Shown piece by piece: positions 13,801-24,054 of a stretch of 36,014 nucleotides of DNA. The notes under the pieces are model-generated. The model was not told the DNA's origin and did no database searches. It worked only from the letters and a program-made list of their open reading frames with translations. Made by a program: the position numbers and the translations under genes. Origin of the DNA: Choristocarpus tenellus KU-1152 (lineage: Eukaryota; Phaeophyceae); contig CAXNAD020000047.1 in the NCBI GenBank assembly GCA_964200185.2, positions 1 through 36,014 on the forward strand, read 5' to 3'. Position 1 is the stretch's first letter, and each line of letters starts with the position of its first letter.

Positions 13801-15645
13801 AGCAAGGTCCCTCCACTTCCACATAAAATTCTAGATGCCTCAAACATCCCAAACCAATCTCATGGCTTGATCCATGCCCACTAACCAGAGGAATACAACT
13901 CTAACTTTTACTATACCAAATGGTGCTAAATCCATGGTAGAACAGTCAATGTCGAGGGTGACACCATCACAATACATAAGACTTAACCTACACCTCTTAT
14001 CCTGGCACAAAGCATACACCTTGACGCACTTGCACAAATACATAACCATGTGCCTGACCTACATTTCGAGTCCCATCTCACAACATACGCACATGGTAAG
14101 AGGTGTGAACAATTTGGACAAGGTGCTCCAAAGCCTCAACCCCATGGAATTTTTTCGTTCTCACAAACATTGCAAAGCGTACCAATCACAGCTTGCATCG
14201 AGATTAATACAGAATGGACACCAAAATGTCCATCTGCCATCCAAGCTACACCTTGCCCCATCTTGGGCCCCACAGGTCAAGCAATGTGCCAAACAAATTT
14301 TGAAAGAATATGACACACAAACGATTTGATATAAATCGCCCCTGAACAGCTTTTGCTCATGAGACCATGTGCTCACTGCTACACTATTTGCACAATTTCG
14401 GCACCAATGGAAGAGCATGCTTTATGCAGCACAAGCTGTGAGTTCAAGAGAACTCACCTGCCTTGTCGGATTCCAGCTGTCAGCTCAGACATGGGTCTAT
14501 GCTCTGGGAAAAGTAAAGTTCTTTGCCCGGGAACCCTTGCACCCTCGCTGGTGCCATTGGCAACACTAGCGTCTGTAGCAGTTGCTTCTTCTGGAACAAG
14601 GAGCTCTGGAAGGTCTGGGTAAAGTCCTTGAAGTGACGCTACGTAGGAGTGGATTGTCATAACAGACATATTAGCTTCCCTCGCCAAACCAAGGTTGGCC
14701 CGATCATTGGTCAAAAGTAGCACATCAACTTCATTACCAAGCTGTTTTCCAAACCTGCAAAGGCAGCACAGGCAGCACATTGTAGACAAGTAGGAAACTT
14801 CACTAGGTCTTCCGCGATCCTGAAACCATAAACCTCTTCTATCCGTGGTTGAGGGAAAACTGATCGAGTTGAAAATGCCGCCACTCACCAAGCCGTTGAC
14901 TGACGAATGGCCCTATCATTGCGGTCATTTGGTGACTCGCCGGGCAACTCAGCGGGGTAGGTTTCGCAATGATGCTCGTTAGCAAAGAAGACAAACACCC
15001 GAGAGTCGTCTTTGATGAGCTGCTTCAGGCGACGGTATAAGCTAAGGTTGTTGTGGCGTGTTTCCTGTACAAGAGATAGGGCAACAGGGCACCACATCTA
15101 AGATAGATTACACAGAGAGCTTTTCAAAAAAAAGACCGAGAGTTCGAAGTCCTCGAATCACGAGACACCAACCCAGTATAGACAAATCACTCGCCTCCAT
15201 CACAGTCTGAAGTACTATCACGCAAGAAAGTGCTGGGCTGGGGAACTCCAGCAAATCCATTTGGTTCAAAACCACGTTCGTGTCCAAGACCTGAGGACGG
15301 AAGCAAGGTGGTAAGACAAAGGCGAATTTCAAGTTCCTCTTGTCCTGCATCACCTTGAGCTGCCCTTACCAAGAATCGCTTCATGACAGCATCGCCACCC
15401 AGCTGTACAAGGTCAACCTGGGGTGGAGAGAAGTGTTCTGGTCATTTCAGTAAACTGCTTCCTTGGCATCGAGCATGTAGTCTAGTTGCACATCATCTGT
15501 TGGGTTAAAAGGTGCCACTCACCCTAGACAAGGCGTTGCCAGCGAGCGACCCACAACCAATGTCATCCCTCAGGAAGTGATCAGCTACAATGCGGAGGAT
15601 TTTCCCTCTACGGGTTTTCTTGAAAAAAGATCTGCTCTTATGCAT
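1988..15645 (-). CDS. DIS3/RRP44 exosome ribonuclease, complete, 20 exons
   Basis: Catalytic subunit of the RNA exosome: a 3'-5' exoribonuclease (RNB domain) with a PIN endonuclease, acting in nuclear and cytoplasmic RNA decay and processing. Exons in transcript order: 15523-15645, 15370-15417, 15195-15290, 14889-15064, 14458-14754, 12673-12745, 12065-12202, 11505-11777, 11042-11133, 10785-10848, 10151-10360, 8228-8394, 7833-8070, 7544-7674, 6578-6775, 6054-6243, 5896-5956, 4761-4891, 3911-4031, 1988-2187. Together they make 3027 nt: 1008 residues plus TAG. The human protein has 958. The start [15 protein letters not shown] aligns with the usual N-terminus, and no earlier in-frame ATG was found. 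Domains: PIN (about 1-215), two cold-shock domains (about 250-450), RNB (about 465-855), S1 (about 860-970), then a His/Lys-rich tail. All four PIN acidic residues (D60, E90, D139, D165) and the RNB aspartates (D508, D514, D516, D517) are present. Oddities are the missing CR3 cysteines and a GC-AG intron after exon 3. The identity is very secure. Individual splice sites are inferred. Confidence 0.95.
5896..10360 (-). other. DIS3 exons 11-17: RNB exoribonuclease domain
   Basis: The catalytic signature [16 protein letters not shown] is in exon 11 (D508, D514, D516, D517). D516 corresponds to the residue mutated in catalytically dead yeast D551N and human D487N. Later landmarks are [12 protein letters not shown] (exon 12), [16 protein letters not shown] (exon 13), [16 protein letters not shown] (exon 14), VLRRHPAPS and LLRILSTR (exon 15), and [20 protein letters not shown] (exon 16). 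All are hallmark RNB blocks and no key residue is missing. The longest intron here (8395-10150, 1756 nt) contains no recognised gene. Confidence 0.93.
10151..12745 (-). other. DIS3 exons 6-11: cold-shock domains CSD1 and CSD2
   Basis: Exon 6 starts CSD1 with [11 protein letters not shown]. Exon 7 continues with [20 protein letters not shown], the family's VHEDIVAVELLPKSQW segment. Exon 8 carries an acidic Ser/Asp/Glu-rich linker and then [20 protein letters not shown], the start of CSD2. Exons 9 and 10 carry [20 protein letters not shown] and [15 protein letters not shown]. These OB-fold domains guide single-stranded RNA into the RNB channel. Exon 11 (10151-10360) crosses into the RNB domain. 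Confidence 0.9.
12746..14457 (-). other. Long intron 5 of DIS3 (1.7 kb)
   Basis: The donor is gtgagt after exon 5 and the acceptor is ctgtcag before exon 6. The phase is 2 on both sides (AG then G), giving Arg at the joint. The intron holds open frames on both strands, the longest being 151 codons on the plus strand at 13874-14329. None shows a recognisable family or its own splice or promoter context. No RNA gene was recognised. Confidence 0.7.
14458..15645 (-). other. DIS3 exons 1-5: PIN endonuclease domain
   Basis: These five exons encode residues 1 to about 246. Key motifs are LRDDIGCG (residues 26-32), [12 protein letters not shown] with D60, VLQTVMEE with E90 as the first codon of exon 4, NDRNDRAIR with D139, and [11 protein letters not shown] with D165. 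In the family these four acidic residues bind the metal ions for endonucleolytic cleavage, so the endonuclease should be active. Exon 2 is only 48 nt and its flanking introns are 105 and 79 nt. After LRDDIGCG the usual CxxxCxxC (CR3) motif is replaced by a short linker with a single Cys. Confidence 0.92.
15065..15194 (-). other. GC-AG intron 3 of DIS3
   Basis: The 130-nt intron starts with gcgagt after ATGGAG and ends in gtacag before GAAACACGC. Use of the GC donor joins the frame exactly: ...VLQTVME then [10 protein letters not shown]..., matching the VLQTVLQEVRN segment of the family. No GT donor nearby keeps the frame. GC-AG introns are a known minor class spliced by the U2 machinery. The Glu codon opening exon 4 is the PIN catalytic E90. 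Confidence 0.85.
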
Positions 15646-15848
15646 GTCCCTTCCTCGACCACCAAGTCCCCACACACACAACACTCTCAACCGTGAGTTC
15701 AAAAAGGGTTTACATTGGTATCATCAAGAAAGCAGAAGGCCTTCATACAGCATAAAAAACTTATAATATTGAACATGAACCTTACACTAAAATAACTGTT
15801 TGTCACCTTCACACAATAGTTTTGGGGTGTGACGTTCCCTCCTCTACG
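15646..15848. promoter_or_regulatory. Divergent promoter region between DIS3 and the PRAT gene
   Basis: Only 203 bp separate the two start codons, which point away from each other. Promoters and both 5' leaders must fit here unless they extend into the genes. I see no clear TATA box. A perfect 8-bp palindrome tcacgtga, containing the E-box/G-box core cacgtg, lies just inside the first PRAT exon at 15857-15864. Whether it binds a factor is unknown. Confidence 0.55.
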
Positions 15849-17880
15849 ATGTGGCATCACGTGAAAATCACCCTTCTGTTATGCTTAGCAATGCTGATTA
15901 ATGTGAATTCGCTGACGTGCTCTTCGAGCTTTGCTCTGACCTCCCCACGCCGTTCAAACTACAGTTCAGGTAGAAGGTGAGAGAGTTTTGAGTCTTCTGT
16001 CCACTTCAAGTGAGGTGTTAGCATGGGAATTTGATCTTCTCTAATGGTATGCAATCTATCGCCGAAATCTCTTGACCCCCAATTCGTCACTTCAGGGGAA
16101 CTATTACTTTGGCATCTTCTGCCTCACATCTGGAAACAGGGAGATCAAGTAGGGGGGTGTTGGAGAACTGTTTCGAGGCTACCGTGGGTACCATCAATGC
16201 CTACATTAGTGGATATATCACTGGGTAAGTGACTGCATGGAAAAAGTATTGTGATAAAACAGAGGACAAGGTGCAGCTGACTTCCTTCGCTTTACTGACT
16301 CGTCGACATCCCTGTCCCAAGGTTCCCCTTAAGGATTTAGTTGCAATAGTTTTGTCATTAACTCGTTTGTAGAGTGTACACATTTGTTGGCATATACACC
16401 AGGCCAAGCGCCTCCCCAGCGGTAAACTACTGTCTTGTTGGAGATAATAGTCGGGGACATAATGAGATGTGGCATGTATCTTTGACCATAAAAGTGAAGA
16501 AGATTCCAATGTTCTGAAGTGAAAGTCGAAGCTCGACTGTACAAACAACTGCATCTTCTATGAGTAGTAGATGCAGCTAGTTCCTGTTTGTGTGCATTTT
16601 CATTTGCAAATATGCTCATCTCCCTAAACGTATTCCCTTCCCTTGCACTAGAGACTCTTGTAGCTATCACATTATTGTGAACTAAATTGTAGTGATTTGA
16701 ACTCCACTTGCCAATAAAAAACAACGAGTCTAGCAGTATGGCCAACTCACCATTTGTGATCGTTTGGAATTGACACTCATCCCATCACCCTTGTTGTAGA
16801 GGGAATCGCGGAGGAGAGGCTAAATATTTCATCCCTTCATTATTATGTCATTGTTGTGTACAAGTACTGCATGGAATGGTAGGCTGTTTTTTGAAGCTGC
16901 AAGTCCCAAACATCTGCAGAAAGAGGTCAGAGAGAAAGCTTGCCGATGGTGGTATTTGTGAAAAACTATTGACTGAAATCTGCACATAGTGCACCAATGC
17001 CTCATGTTTTGTGTCTAAATAAATAGGGTGAGAAGACCCCAAGGGATATTTCTTAACTGATGGTCAATTGCAGGTATAGGCTGAATTCTTGATGAGCACT
17101 AGAGTTGAGCAACAGATAGTTAATGATAGGATCTTTGTGGTTTGTGTCAATGGTACTGCTGGGGCTGTTTTCATAAGCCACGACTCCAAGATTTAAATTT
17201 CTCTCACCCATTTTCTTTGTCCCAGCCTTGTATGGGGAGCGATCATGGGCAGTACATGGGCAAGGGTACCTGATGTTGGGTTCTTCAGCAGCGTTCGGAC
17301 CAAGTCAGTTCAAATGGGTGGAACCTGGGGAATGCTGACTGCTTCGTTTCAAGGTTTCACAGCAATATCACGGGTGTTGAGGGGGAGGTGGGTGAACATT
17401 GTCCTCATATTGGAAAAGCAACTGGGATGGAAGGGGGTCGCTTTATGTGGATTTTTTGTAGACAACAGGTTGAAGGTGTTGTCCATTGTTGTGCGAGTTG
17501 CAACAAAAGAGACATGCCATGGAAAAATATTTGTAGAGGTTACATGACTGAATATAGTTGATCCTTCAATTTTTCCTTTTAACAGTGCCGCTTGATAAAA
17601 CAAATCAATCATATTCTTACACATCATTTGCCTTGAAGCAGGATTTTTGACCTTCCTCTTTGAACTAACTTCCTTCTTTTTCTCATGCAGGGACGATGAA
17701 TGGGATCAAATTTTTGGAGCTTGCGGAGCTGGGGCATTTTTATGCAAGGATAAGGGACCACAAGCAATGGCACAGGGGTGCTTATCGTATGGACTCCTAT
17801 CGTATCTTTTTGCATCTATGGGAAAGAAGGATGAACTTGATGTTGTTGACATCCCTGTGAATACTTTTAAAGAGCTGTAG
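15849..17880 (+). CDS. Tim17/22/23-like (PRAT family) protein, probably plastid-targeted, 4 exons
   Basis: PRAT proteins are small membrane proteins of organelle envelopes. They act as protein translocase parts (Tim17/22/23 in mitochondria) or amino-acid and preprotein channels in plastids. Exons: 15849-15976, 16096-16224, 17226-17387, 17691-17880 (609 nt, 202 residues plus TAG). All three introns are phase 2 with gtgaga, gtaagt and gtgggt donors. The N-terminus has a Lys at 6 and a hydrophobic core at about 7-19. A likely cleavage site at CSSS|FALTSPRR (27/28) is followed by a Ser/Arg/Thr-rich stretch to about 60. This matches signal peptide plus transit peptide with Phe at +1. The body carries CFEATVGTINAYISGYITG, then GSTWARVPD, and the PRAT signature R138-x3-D142-x6-G149-A150-x3-G154 within LRGRDDEWDQIFGACGAG. 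The family call is strong. The plastid location is inferred from the leader, and mitochondrial or ER placement is the alternative. Confidence 0.85.
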
Positions 17881-18115
17881 GACTAGCATCTATGTCACCA
17901 TGCAGTACTTCTGGTCATTCCCACACTGGGTGATCCCTAAAGGGGCAACAGAATTTATTTTTTACAAGGGATGTATGACAGCAAGATAACTTTCTTGTCC
18001 TTTGGAATGATCATTTATAGGTCATGAACTGTTGAGTTTTGAAATTGTAGAGCAAAGAGTATTATGGGTTGCATTGTAAATTTATTCCAGTCTTTTGAGC
18101 ACAAGCAGGTGACAC

Positions 18116-18121
18116 AATAAA
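18116..18121 (+). promoter_or_regulatory. Putative polyadenylation signal of the PRAT gene
   Basis: An AATAAA hexamer lies about 235 bases after the PRAT stop codon on the same strand. It is the first clear consensus copy downstream. Its use is inferred. Algal genes often lack this consensus. Confidence 0.35.
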
Positions 18122-18780
18122 GAGCCAACTCAGCAACAGCCTGCCAGTTTTGTCATGATGTGATTGACTGCTTGTTGACCAGTGGTTTTGCAGCCTCACA
18201 ATGTTACAGATTCTATGTAGGAAAAGACCACATTCATTTGTCTTTTATACTGATACAGTTTTGTCCATGAAATATGTTTGATTGTAGATGGCTTCGTGAG
18301 TAAGAGGGTCTATCTATTGCACAATCAAATTGTGAATATGGTCACATTGGTTGTGTCCCAATTCTATCGTCAAAATTTTCATAGAAAGCACACATCCACC
18401 AATATATGGAAAAGTTACAATGGTTTCTTGATTTTCACATTGGTTTGAATTATATTGTGGTGATGCTTGAAAGAGAAAAATAATTGACAGATTTTGTTAA
18501 GGAGAAGGAAGCAACATACACCATATGCTCGAACCTGTGGTCAGAAATGCAAGGCAAAAATATGTCTAAAGAGGTTGGACCTGTGTGCCAAAAAAAGGCA
18601 GAACCATCAGTGAAGTCCACAAGAGATAAGAAATAACAAGAAAAAGCATAATTTAAGGATCAGGTCGAGCATGAAGGACCATGATTGGTTCAACAAGGAG
18701 CACACATCCATAAGCACTTCAGAGAATCTAAGTTAAGTCCTTGCATCCACTACAATGCTGGCAGTCGCCATCTAGGATGG

Positions 18781-19095
18781 GACCAGTCTTGATTTTTTTT
18801 TAAAGGGTTGGCCAGCGAGTTAAACAATGATGAACATATCAAATGAAAGCTCTGGATCTAAGCTATCACCGGTGCAAAGGAATTTTTTCAGAAAAAAAAA
18901 TGGTAAGGTTAAATTTTACCCTAATGGTTTCGCCACAACCTTGGAAATGTTCCGGAATGAATTACCATGACCAAAGATATTTTTTTCTGAAAAAATTCCT
19001 TTGGGCCAGTGATAGCTTAGATCCAGAGCTTTCATTTGATATGCTGATCCTCGATTAACTCATTGGTCAACCTTTTCAAAAATATCAAGATTGGT
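18781..19095. repeat. Foldback (long inverted repeat) element, about 315 bp
   Basis: The left arm, about 18781-18905, matches the reverse complement of the right arm, about 18961-19095. The best part is 18835-18898 against 18980-19043, nearly identical: it includes aaatgaaagctctggatcta on the left and tagatccagagctttcattt on the right. Outer parts are diverged with small gaps. The ends are accagtcttgat and atcaagattggt, which pair with one mismatch. The loop is about 55-80 bp. No clear target-site duplication is seen. A MITE-like foldback transposon or a hairpin RNA source are both possible. Confidence 0.8.
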
Positions 19096-22000
19096 AACCG
19101 CCAAAACGGTACATGGACTAACCTCGGCTTAATACTGTTTAAGCCACTCACAATACACTGTGAATTGAACCCAATCGAGAGATGGCCTGGGGGTGGGCGA
19201 AGAATTATGTACAAGGCCATTGTGACTACACCTTGCCTGGAATGAGAGCCAACATTCCTATCAGTCTTAAGGATGAAGGGGGGCTGTCCTGAGTAATTGT
19301 GGAGAGCTTCAGGATGAGTATTGCTTACCACCTGATATATTCCAACAAGGCATGGAGTGCACCAAATTGGACAGGGTATACAAGACCTTCAAGTCTCACA
19401 GGAGGCCTGCACCTTCAGAATACCTCATTTAACTTAGCATGGATTGTCTGGTTCAAAGGCCTGGGCCCCCATGAGTGAGCCTTAGCCAGCCTGTGATAAA
19501 TAACATCACATAAATGGAAAATAATGGAAAGAATGGAGAGACAACAACACCCATGTTGTCCAGGTGAAGATAGCCTCATCAGGCGTCAAATTCATCCTTA
19601 AATGTGCGGTTCGCGCGAGCCGTGCGCGCAAACTACTTGATTTAAGTATGGTCCTGTGTTTTTCACGATTATTGTAAATTGACCAACCGAGACCCATCAA
19701 ATAAGGTTAAGCATGCTGATGGAATCACAACATACTAATTTTCATGAAAAAATTTGCTGTTGATCAAAAGTTATGGAACGAAAAAATTGATGCAGAAGGC
19801 GACTGCCAACACTATAGATACAAACCTACTGTCATCAATACCAAGAATAGTATCTCCTGTCCCCTTCCCCTCCAAAAAGTAGAATTATCACATGTGGTTG
19901 GTGGTCAAGTTCACTTTTGCGTGATGGATTGTGACTGCTTCGATGTCAGTGGTATGTCAGGCATACATCAAGTATTTTGCTAACGCTCATACTGCAGGCA
20001 TCCTGCACAGAAGAATCGAAGACCACTACCCACCTCCACACATCTGTACGACCTGTTTTGAGTTTATTGCAAGAGGAACCCACTGATCAGCTGTAATGTC
20101 AGAACCCTATACATGGCACTACCACCAATTTTTCTCTAGACCTCCCTTCTCCCCCCTTGTTCACTGAGCATCGAGTTCTCCAAGCAGCATGCGGTTTGGG
20201 GCAAAGACGTAAGACTTTTTTGTTGTAGTGGACGGAGGCTACTAAAATTGGTTCCTGAAAAAACAATAGTACAGACCGCTGGCATACACCCATTTCCTTG
20301 AAGGTGAACAAGTTCGTGGTGACAAGTGGGAGGTATGTATCAGTGTGGTTGACCTTAATGAACCTCGGCCAATTTTGCTGGGTGGAAGGTATGAAGGTAT
20401 GGATTGGAGTTAAAGTGATGACAGTGTCGAGGTCCTTCCTGTTACTCAAAAATTCCTTCATTCCATCATACCACCTTGCAGATCTTTTAATTGCAACAAC
20501 CTTCCTGGCATGAAATCATTTTCAGTATCAACCAGAGCCAAAATTTTAGAAATTTCAGCACATTGGTGGATCCTCACCAAATTGGGCTGAAGTTGACGTT
20601 GGGCAGGAGCATAGTATAATGAGCAATGTAACATGATTGGAAAGCCACTGGTTGAAAAGCCCTGAGTACCTGTGTTTATCAACATAATTTGTGTACTCCA
20701 TGCAACTTATGACTGGAGAGTTCTACCGTACAACCATATTACAGAACCATTTGTATACAGTGAAATGTTCAGTATTAATACAAGAAGTGTTGACTATTCC
20801 AACGAGCCCTATGCTCAAAGCTCATCCATTTCTGCATTCATTCTGATCCCTGTCACATATGAGCCTCATGCATGCCCTATCAAGGCGAAGTTCATTCCTA
20901 TATCTGAGGTGTCATGAATCAAAATGTCCAGTGAAAGGAATAAAATATATTGACTCACAGCCATTGATGCACTTGACTGAAATCAAACATGCATGTAGCA
21001 CACAAAGCTTCAAGAGTTGGGATGGATTTATAGCGGTGTGTTTCCAGCACAACTACACCAGAAAAAATAACCAATTGGATCAGGGTTTCAATCCAGATTA
21101 GCAGCTAACTGAGCATGCCCATAGCTAGGTCCCTTCACATCTGTCAAGGCCCAGCCCAGTCCCATCAAAAGATAAATTACCTGGGCTTGGTCATTTTTTT
21201 TATCCTAGCCTAGTTAAATTGCATTTTTCCAGGGTTGGCCCTGTCAAAAATACTACTTCAAAGTATACACCAACTAAAAACAGCACTAAAAATAGTTTCA
21301 AATAGATTATGTCTAAATCCAAGAATATATCTTACATATTGCATGTTTTTACAGGGATTTACACAGTAATACCATGCATAGGTGTCAGAATTCCCCAACT
21401 GTATCATGGGTTCTTATATAAGGGTGCTTTTCACCCTACCATACCACATTGTCCACAAGTGTACTAAAATAGTAAGATACTTCAAAGTACCATAATCATA
21501 CTGTCCACTTATCCTTATACTGTGACTGTAGCATAGCTGTACCATGCTGAGGTGCACCTACCTTAACCATACCATCCAGTAGCGCACCTAACATGAAAAT
21601 ACAAATACAACAAATATGATCTAGGGAGAGAAATATGTATGCCTATGTTAAAAGGGGTGTGTTTGACTGGAGAATAATATGATCGAACACATTGTTAGTG
21701 TACAATTTTCTTCTGTGTTTGGATTCACTCTTTTCAAGAAGTGACAGTAAAATATCTGATCAAACTCTTGATTGTGTTCAAGAAAAATTTCTCCCAAACA
21801 AATTTTGTATACATGGAAGAATAGTCGAAAATGCCAACTATTTGCTGTGCATGCGTGTAATTCATTTTATCCCATTTTCACAGTATGTGAACATACTGAC
21901 CTACCAATTCATTCTTGACGCAGCTTTTCTTGTGTGCATCATACATTTTATTGTCAGACCAAGACCATCTTTATGTCCTGTTTTGTCCAATGATTGCTGA

Positions 22001-24048
22001 TATGTGGCCAGGTCACTTTCTCATGCTCAATGATTGTACAGAGCATTAGATTCTCTGGCATTATATGCTCTATATCAGTGCAGTTTCCACAGTGTTTCTG
22101 ATCACCATCTTTGTAAGTGTTAATGGGGTTAGAGTTCTCTTAATTACCGTGGACAACTGTGGAAGGGTCATGGTGTGATCACTGTTAACTGTTGTAAAAA
22201 AGCTACAACCGTAATCATACCATCAAAAACTAAACTACATCCATACACACAAGCACAATGTTGCACCATTAAATGAAACTACAATCATAACCTTGACATG
22301 TATATTATCTTCTGTGGATTGATGTTTTTACAATATTATACAGTTTGGTTTAATTCGAGCTTCAACTGCTTCTCATCATGGCAATAGCAATGGCAGTATT
22401 TGTTTCCATGTCAACATATCTCATGGAACAACTACCATTACAAAAGTTAAGACAAATCTCCACAGTAGGTAACCAACCATATAGTGAAAGTGTAGTAGTG
22501 CAGATCCCTGTATCTTGATATGTTAATTTTTAATTTTTTAGACATGGATGTGTGCAACGTGGCTAACAACTGAGATCCAACTCAGTCCTTTCAAAATATA
22601 TCTTGCCCCCCCAAAGTTCCTACAATCCTGATGCGCCCCTTACATAAAAAAAAGTCCCAACCTGACCTAAATTCTTACAGCCGTTGTTCTTGCGTACAAA
22701 AAAAGTCCGAGCCAACTCTTCTGGCCACATAACAACTACCCAGTCTATATTGTAAAGCCCTGAATGGAATTGCAACCTTGGATTTCAACTAAGAAACCAA
22801 TATGGGGTGCACCTCCTTAATAATAGCATAGTTGCTATGACAAATAAAAAACTCTTACATTGTACTAACAGTCAAGTCAATATGATACTCACCACCTGAG
22901 TATGGACATGGCATCATATGCAACTGCATTGGCAGCTAGCTAGTCATACTATGGTTTTTCCAATCATTTGAATCATAGATAGCAATGCCAATTTCTATCA
23001 CTCCTTACCAGGAGAACAGTTATACAAGACCTGCTTACTTCATCACCCAACACTATAATAGCGAGCACCCATGATCATTTCGTTAGTTAACTATATCGTG
23101 GCTGGCAGGTGTGCAATAGACTGATAGCTCACCAATAAGTCCGGAAGTTGCACAAACCTGAACAGGAGGTAACACCGCCAGCATAGTATAGCAATCTCCC
23201 TCCTTTCCATGCACTTTCCTTCTTTTGTGGAGTCAAATGGATTCTCTACTATGCCAATCAATCTCTTCTATCTTGTTGATCCTTTAGTGTTCTTGTATTT
23301 AATTAATACATCAAAAGAATGCATTACAATATTGTTCTGGAACGTGAATATGTGCATACAGAAACATGCTTTGAAGTATGAATACTTACTAATAGTTCCC
23401 AAGTCTGCATTGGTGTGCATGTCATTAACTGTGTAAACCTAGATACAGTAAATAGGAATGTGAGCATCAATGAACAGGATGTTGAAGGAGAAACTTGAAA
23501 CTTTACAAACGTGTGGTGTTCGACAATCCACACCCTCCCGAGTACAATCCACCCCACACACGTACTACGACGTACATCAAGACATCATCATCATGCCACC
23601 AGTCAGTCCACATCCTGGTGTAAGCCTCTATTATTTTCAAATGAAGTCAACCATGGCGATCTCTGCAAACTACAAAAAGGTGAAGGAAGCACATGTTACT
23701 ACAGACTGCAAATATCGCCAACCTACAAACCAAAGTTGAAGTATTGTGAACATCGAATATAGCAAATATGAAAATTAATTTAAAAAACCCTTATTTGCAT
23801 GGAAAGACACACATGCCCCAATTCTAAATGGTTGTAGTGACCAACTGTCTGACTAGTGCATGGTAGAATTTTTACAATGCCACTCACCAGAGTAGTATAC
23901 AAGGTGCAGATTAAGTTGGAGTCCTTTTCTATACACCCACCAAACTGGATCTTCTATAAAAATGGTTTCCTAATCCATTCCATCCGTACATCAATCGAAA
24001 ACCTACTTTACCACCTTGAATGTACCTTCAACAATTAATAGGGAAGGG

Positions 24049-24054
24049 TTTATT
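24049..24054 (-). promoter_or_regulatory. AATAAA hexamer overlapping the ABCC stop codon
   Basis: The ABCC stop TAA is embedded in CAATAAACC on the minus strand. A polyadenylation signal this close to the stop would give an extremely short 3' UTR, so it may be coincidental. Confidence 0.2.

Larger units (their letters stand above)
17881..24049. other. 6.2-kb intergenic region, no gene recognised
   Basis: This region lies between the convergent ends of the PRAT gene and the ABCC transporter gene. The first few hundred bases should be PRAT 3' UTR. No frame shows a known domain or a splice-consistent chain of exons. Open frames of 80-120 codons occur (for example 19744-19983 plus, 20099-20461 minus, 21692-22000 plus), but lengths like these are expected by chance here. 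The stretch around 19250-20700 has several protein-like but interrupted frames and could hold decayed transposon or pseudogene fragments. This is not demonstrable by eye. The clear structure is the foldback at 18781-19095. Confidence 0.5.

Noticed and set aside
13874-14329. 151-codon open frame on the plus strand inside DIS3 intron 5
   Set aside because: About one frame of this length is expected by chance in 36 kb of such sequence. No domain, no start context and no splice pattern.
15120-15175. tRNA-like T-loop string agttcgaagtcctcgaatc
   Set aside because: No matching acceptor, D or anticodon arms around it, and it sits inside the short DIS3 intron 3.
15646-15702. N-terminal extension of DIS3 by 19 codons
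   Set aside because: The extended frame begins with TTG, not ATG, and the ATG at 15645 gives the family's normal N-terminus.
20099-20685. Pair of minus-strand frames that could be one frameshifted pseudogene, and a plus-strand open stretch at 20270-20413
   Set aside because: The frames overlap on opposite strands, carry no motif I recognise, and are not longer than expected by chance. A translated database search would decide.
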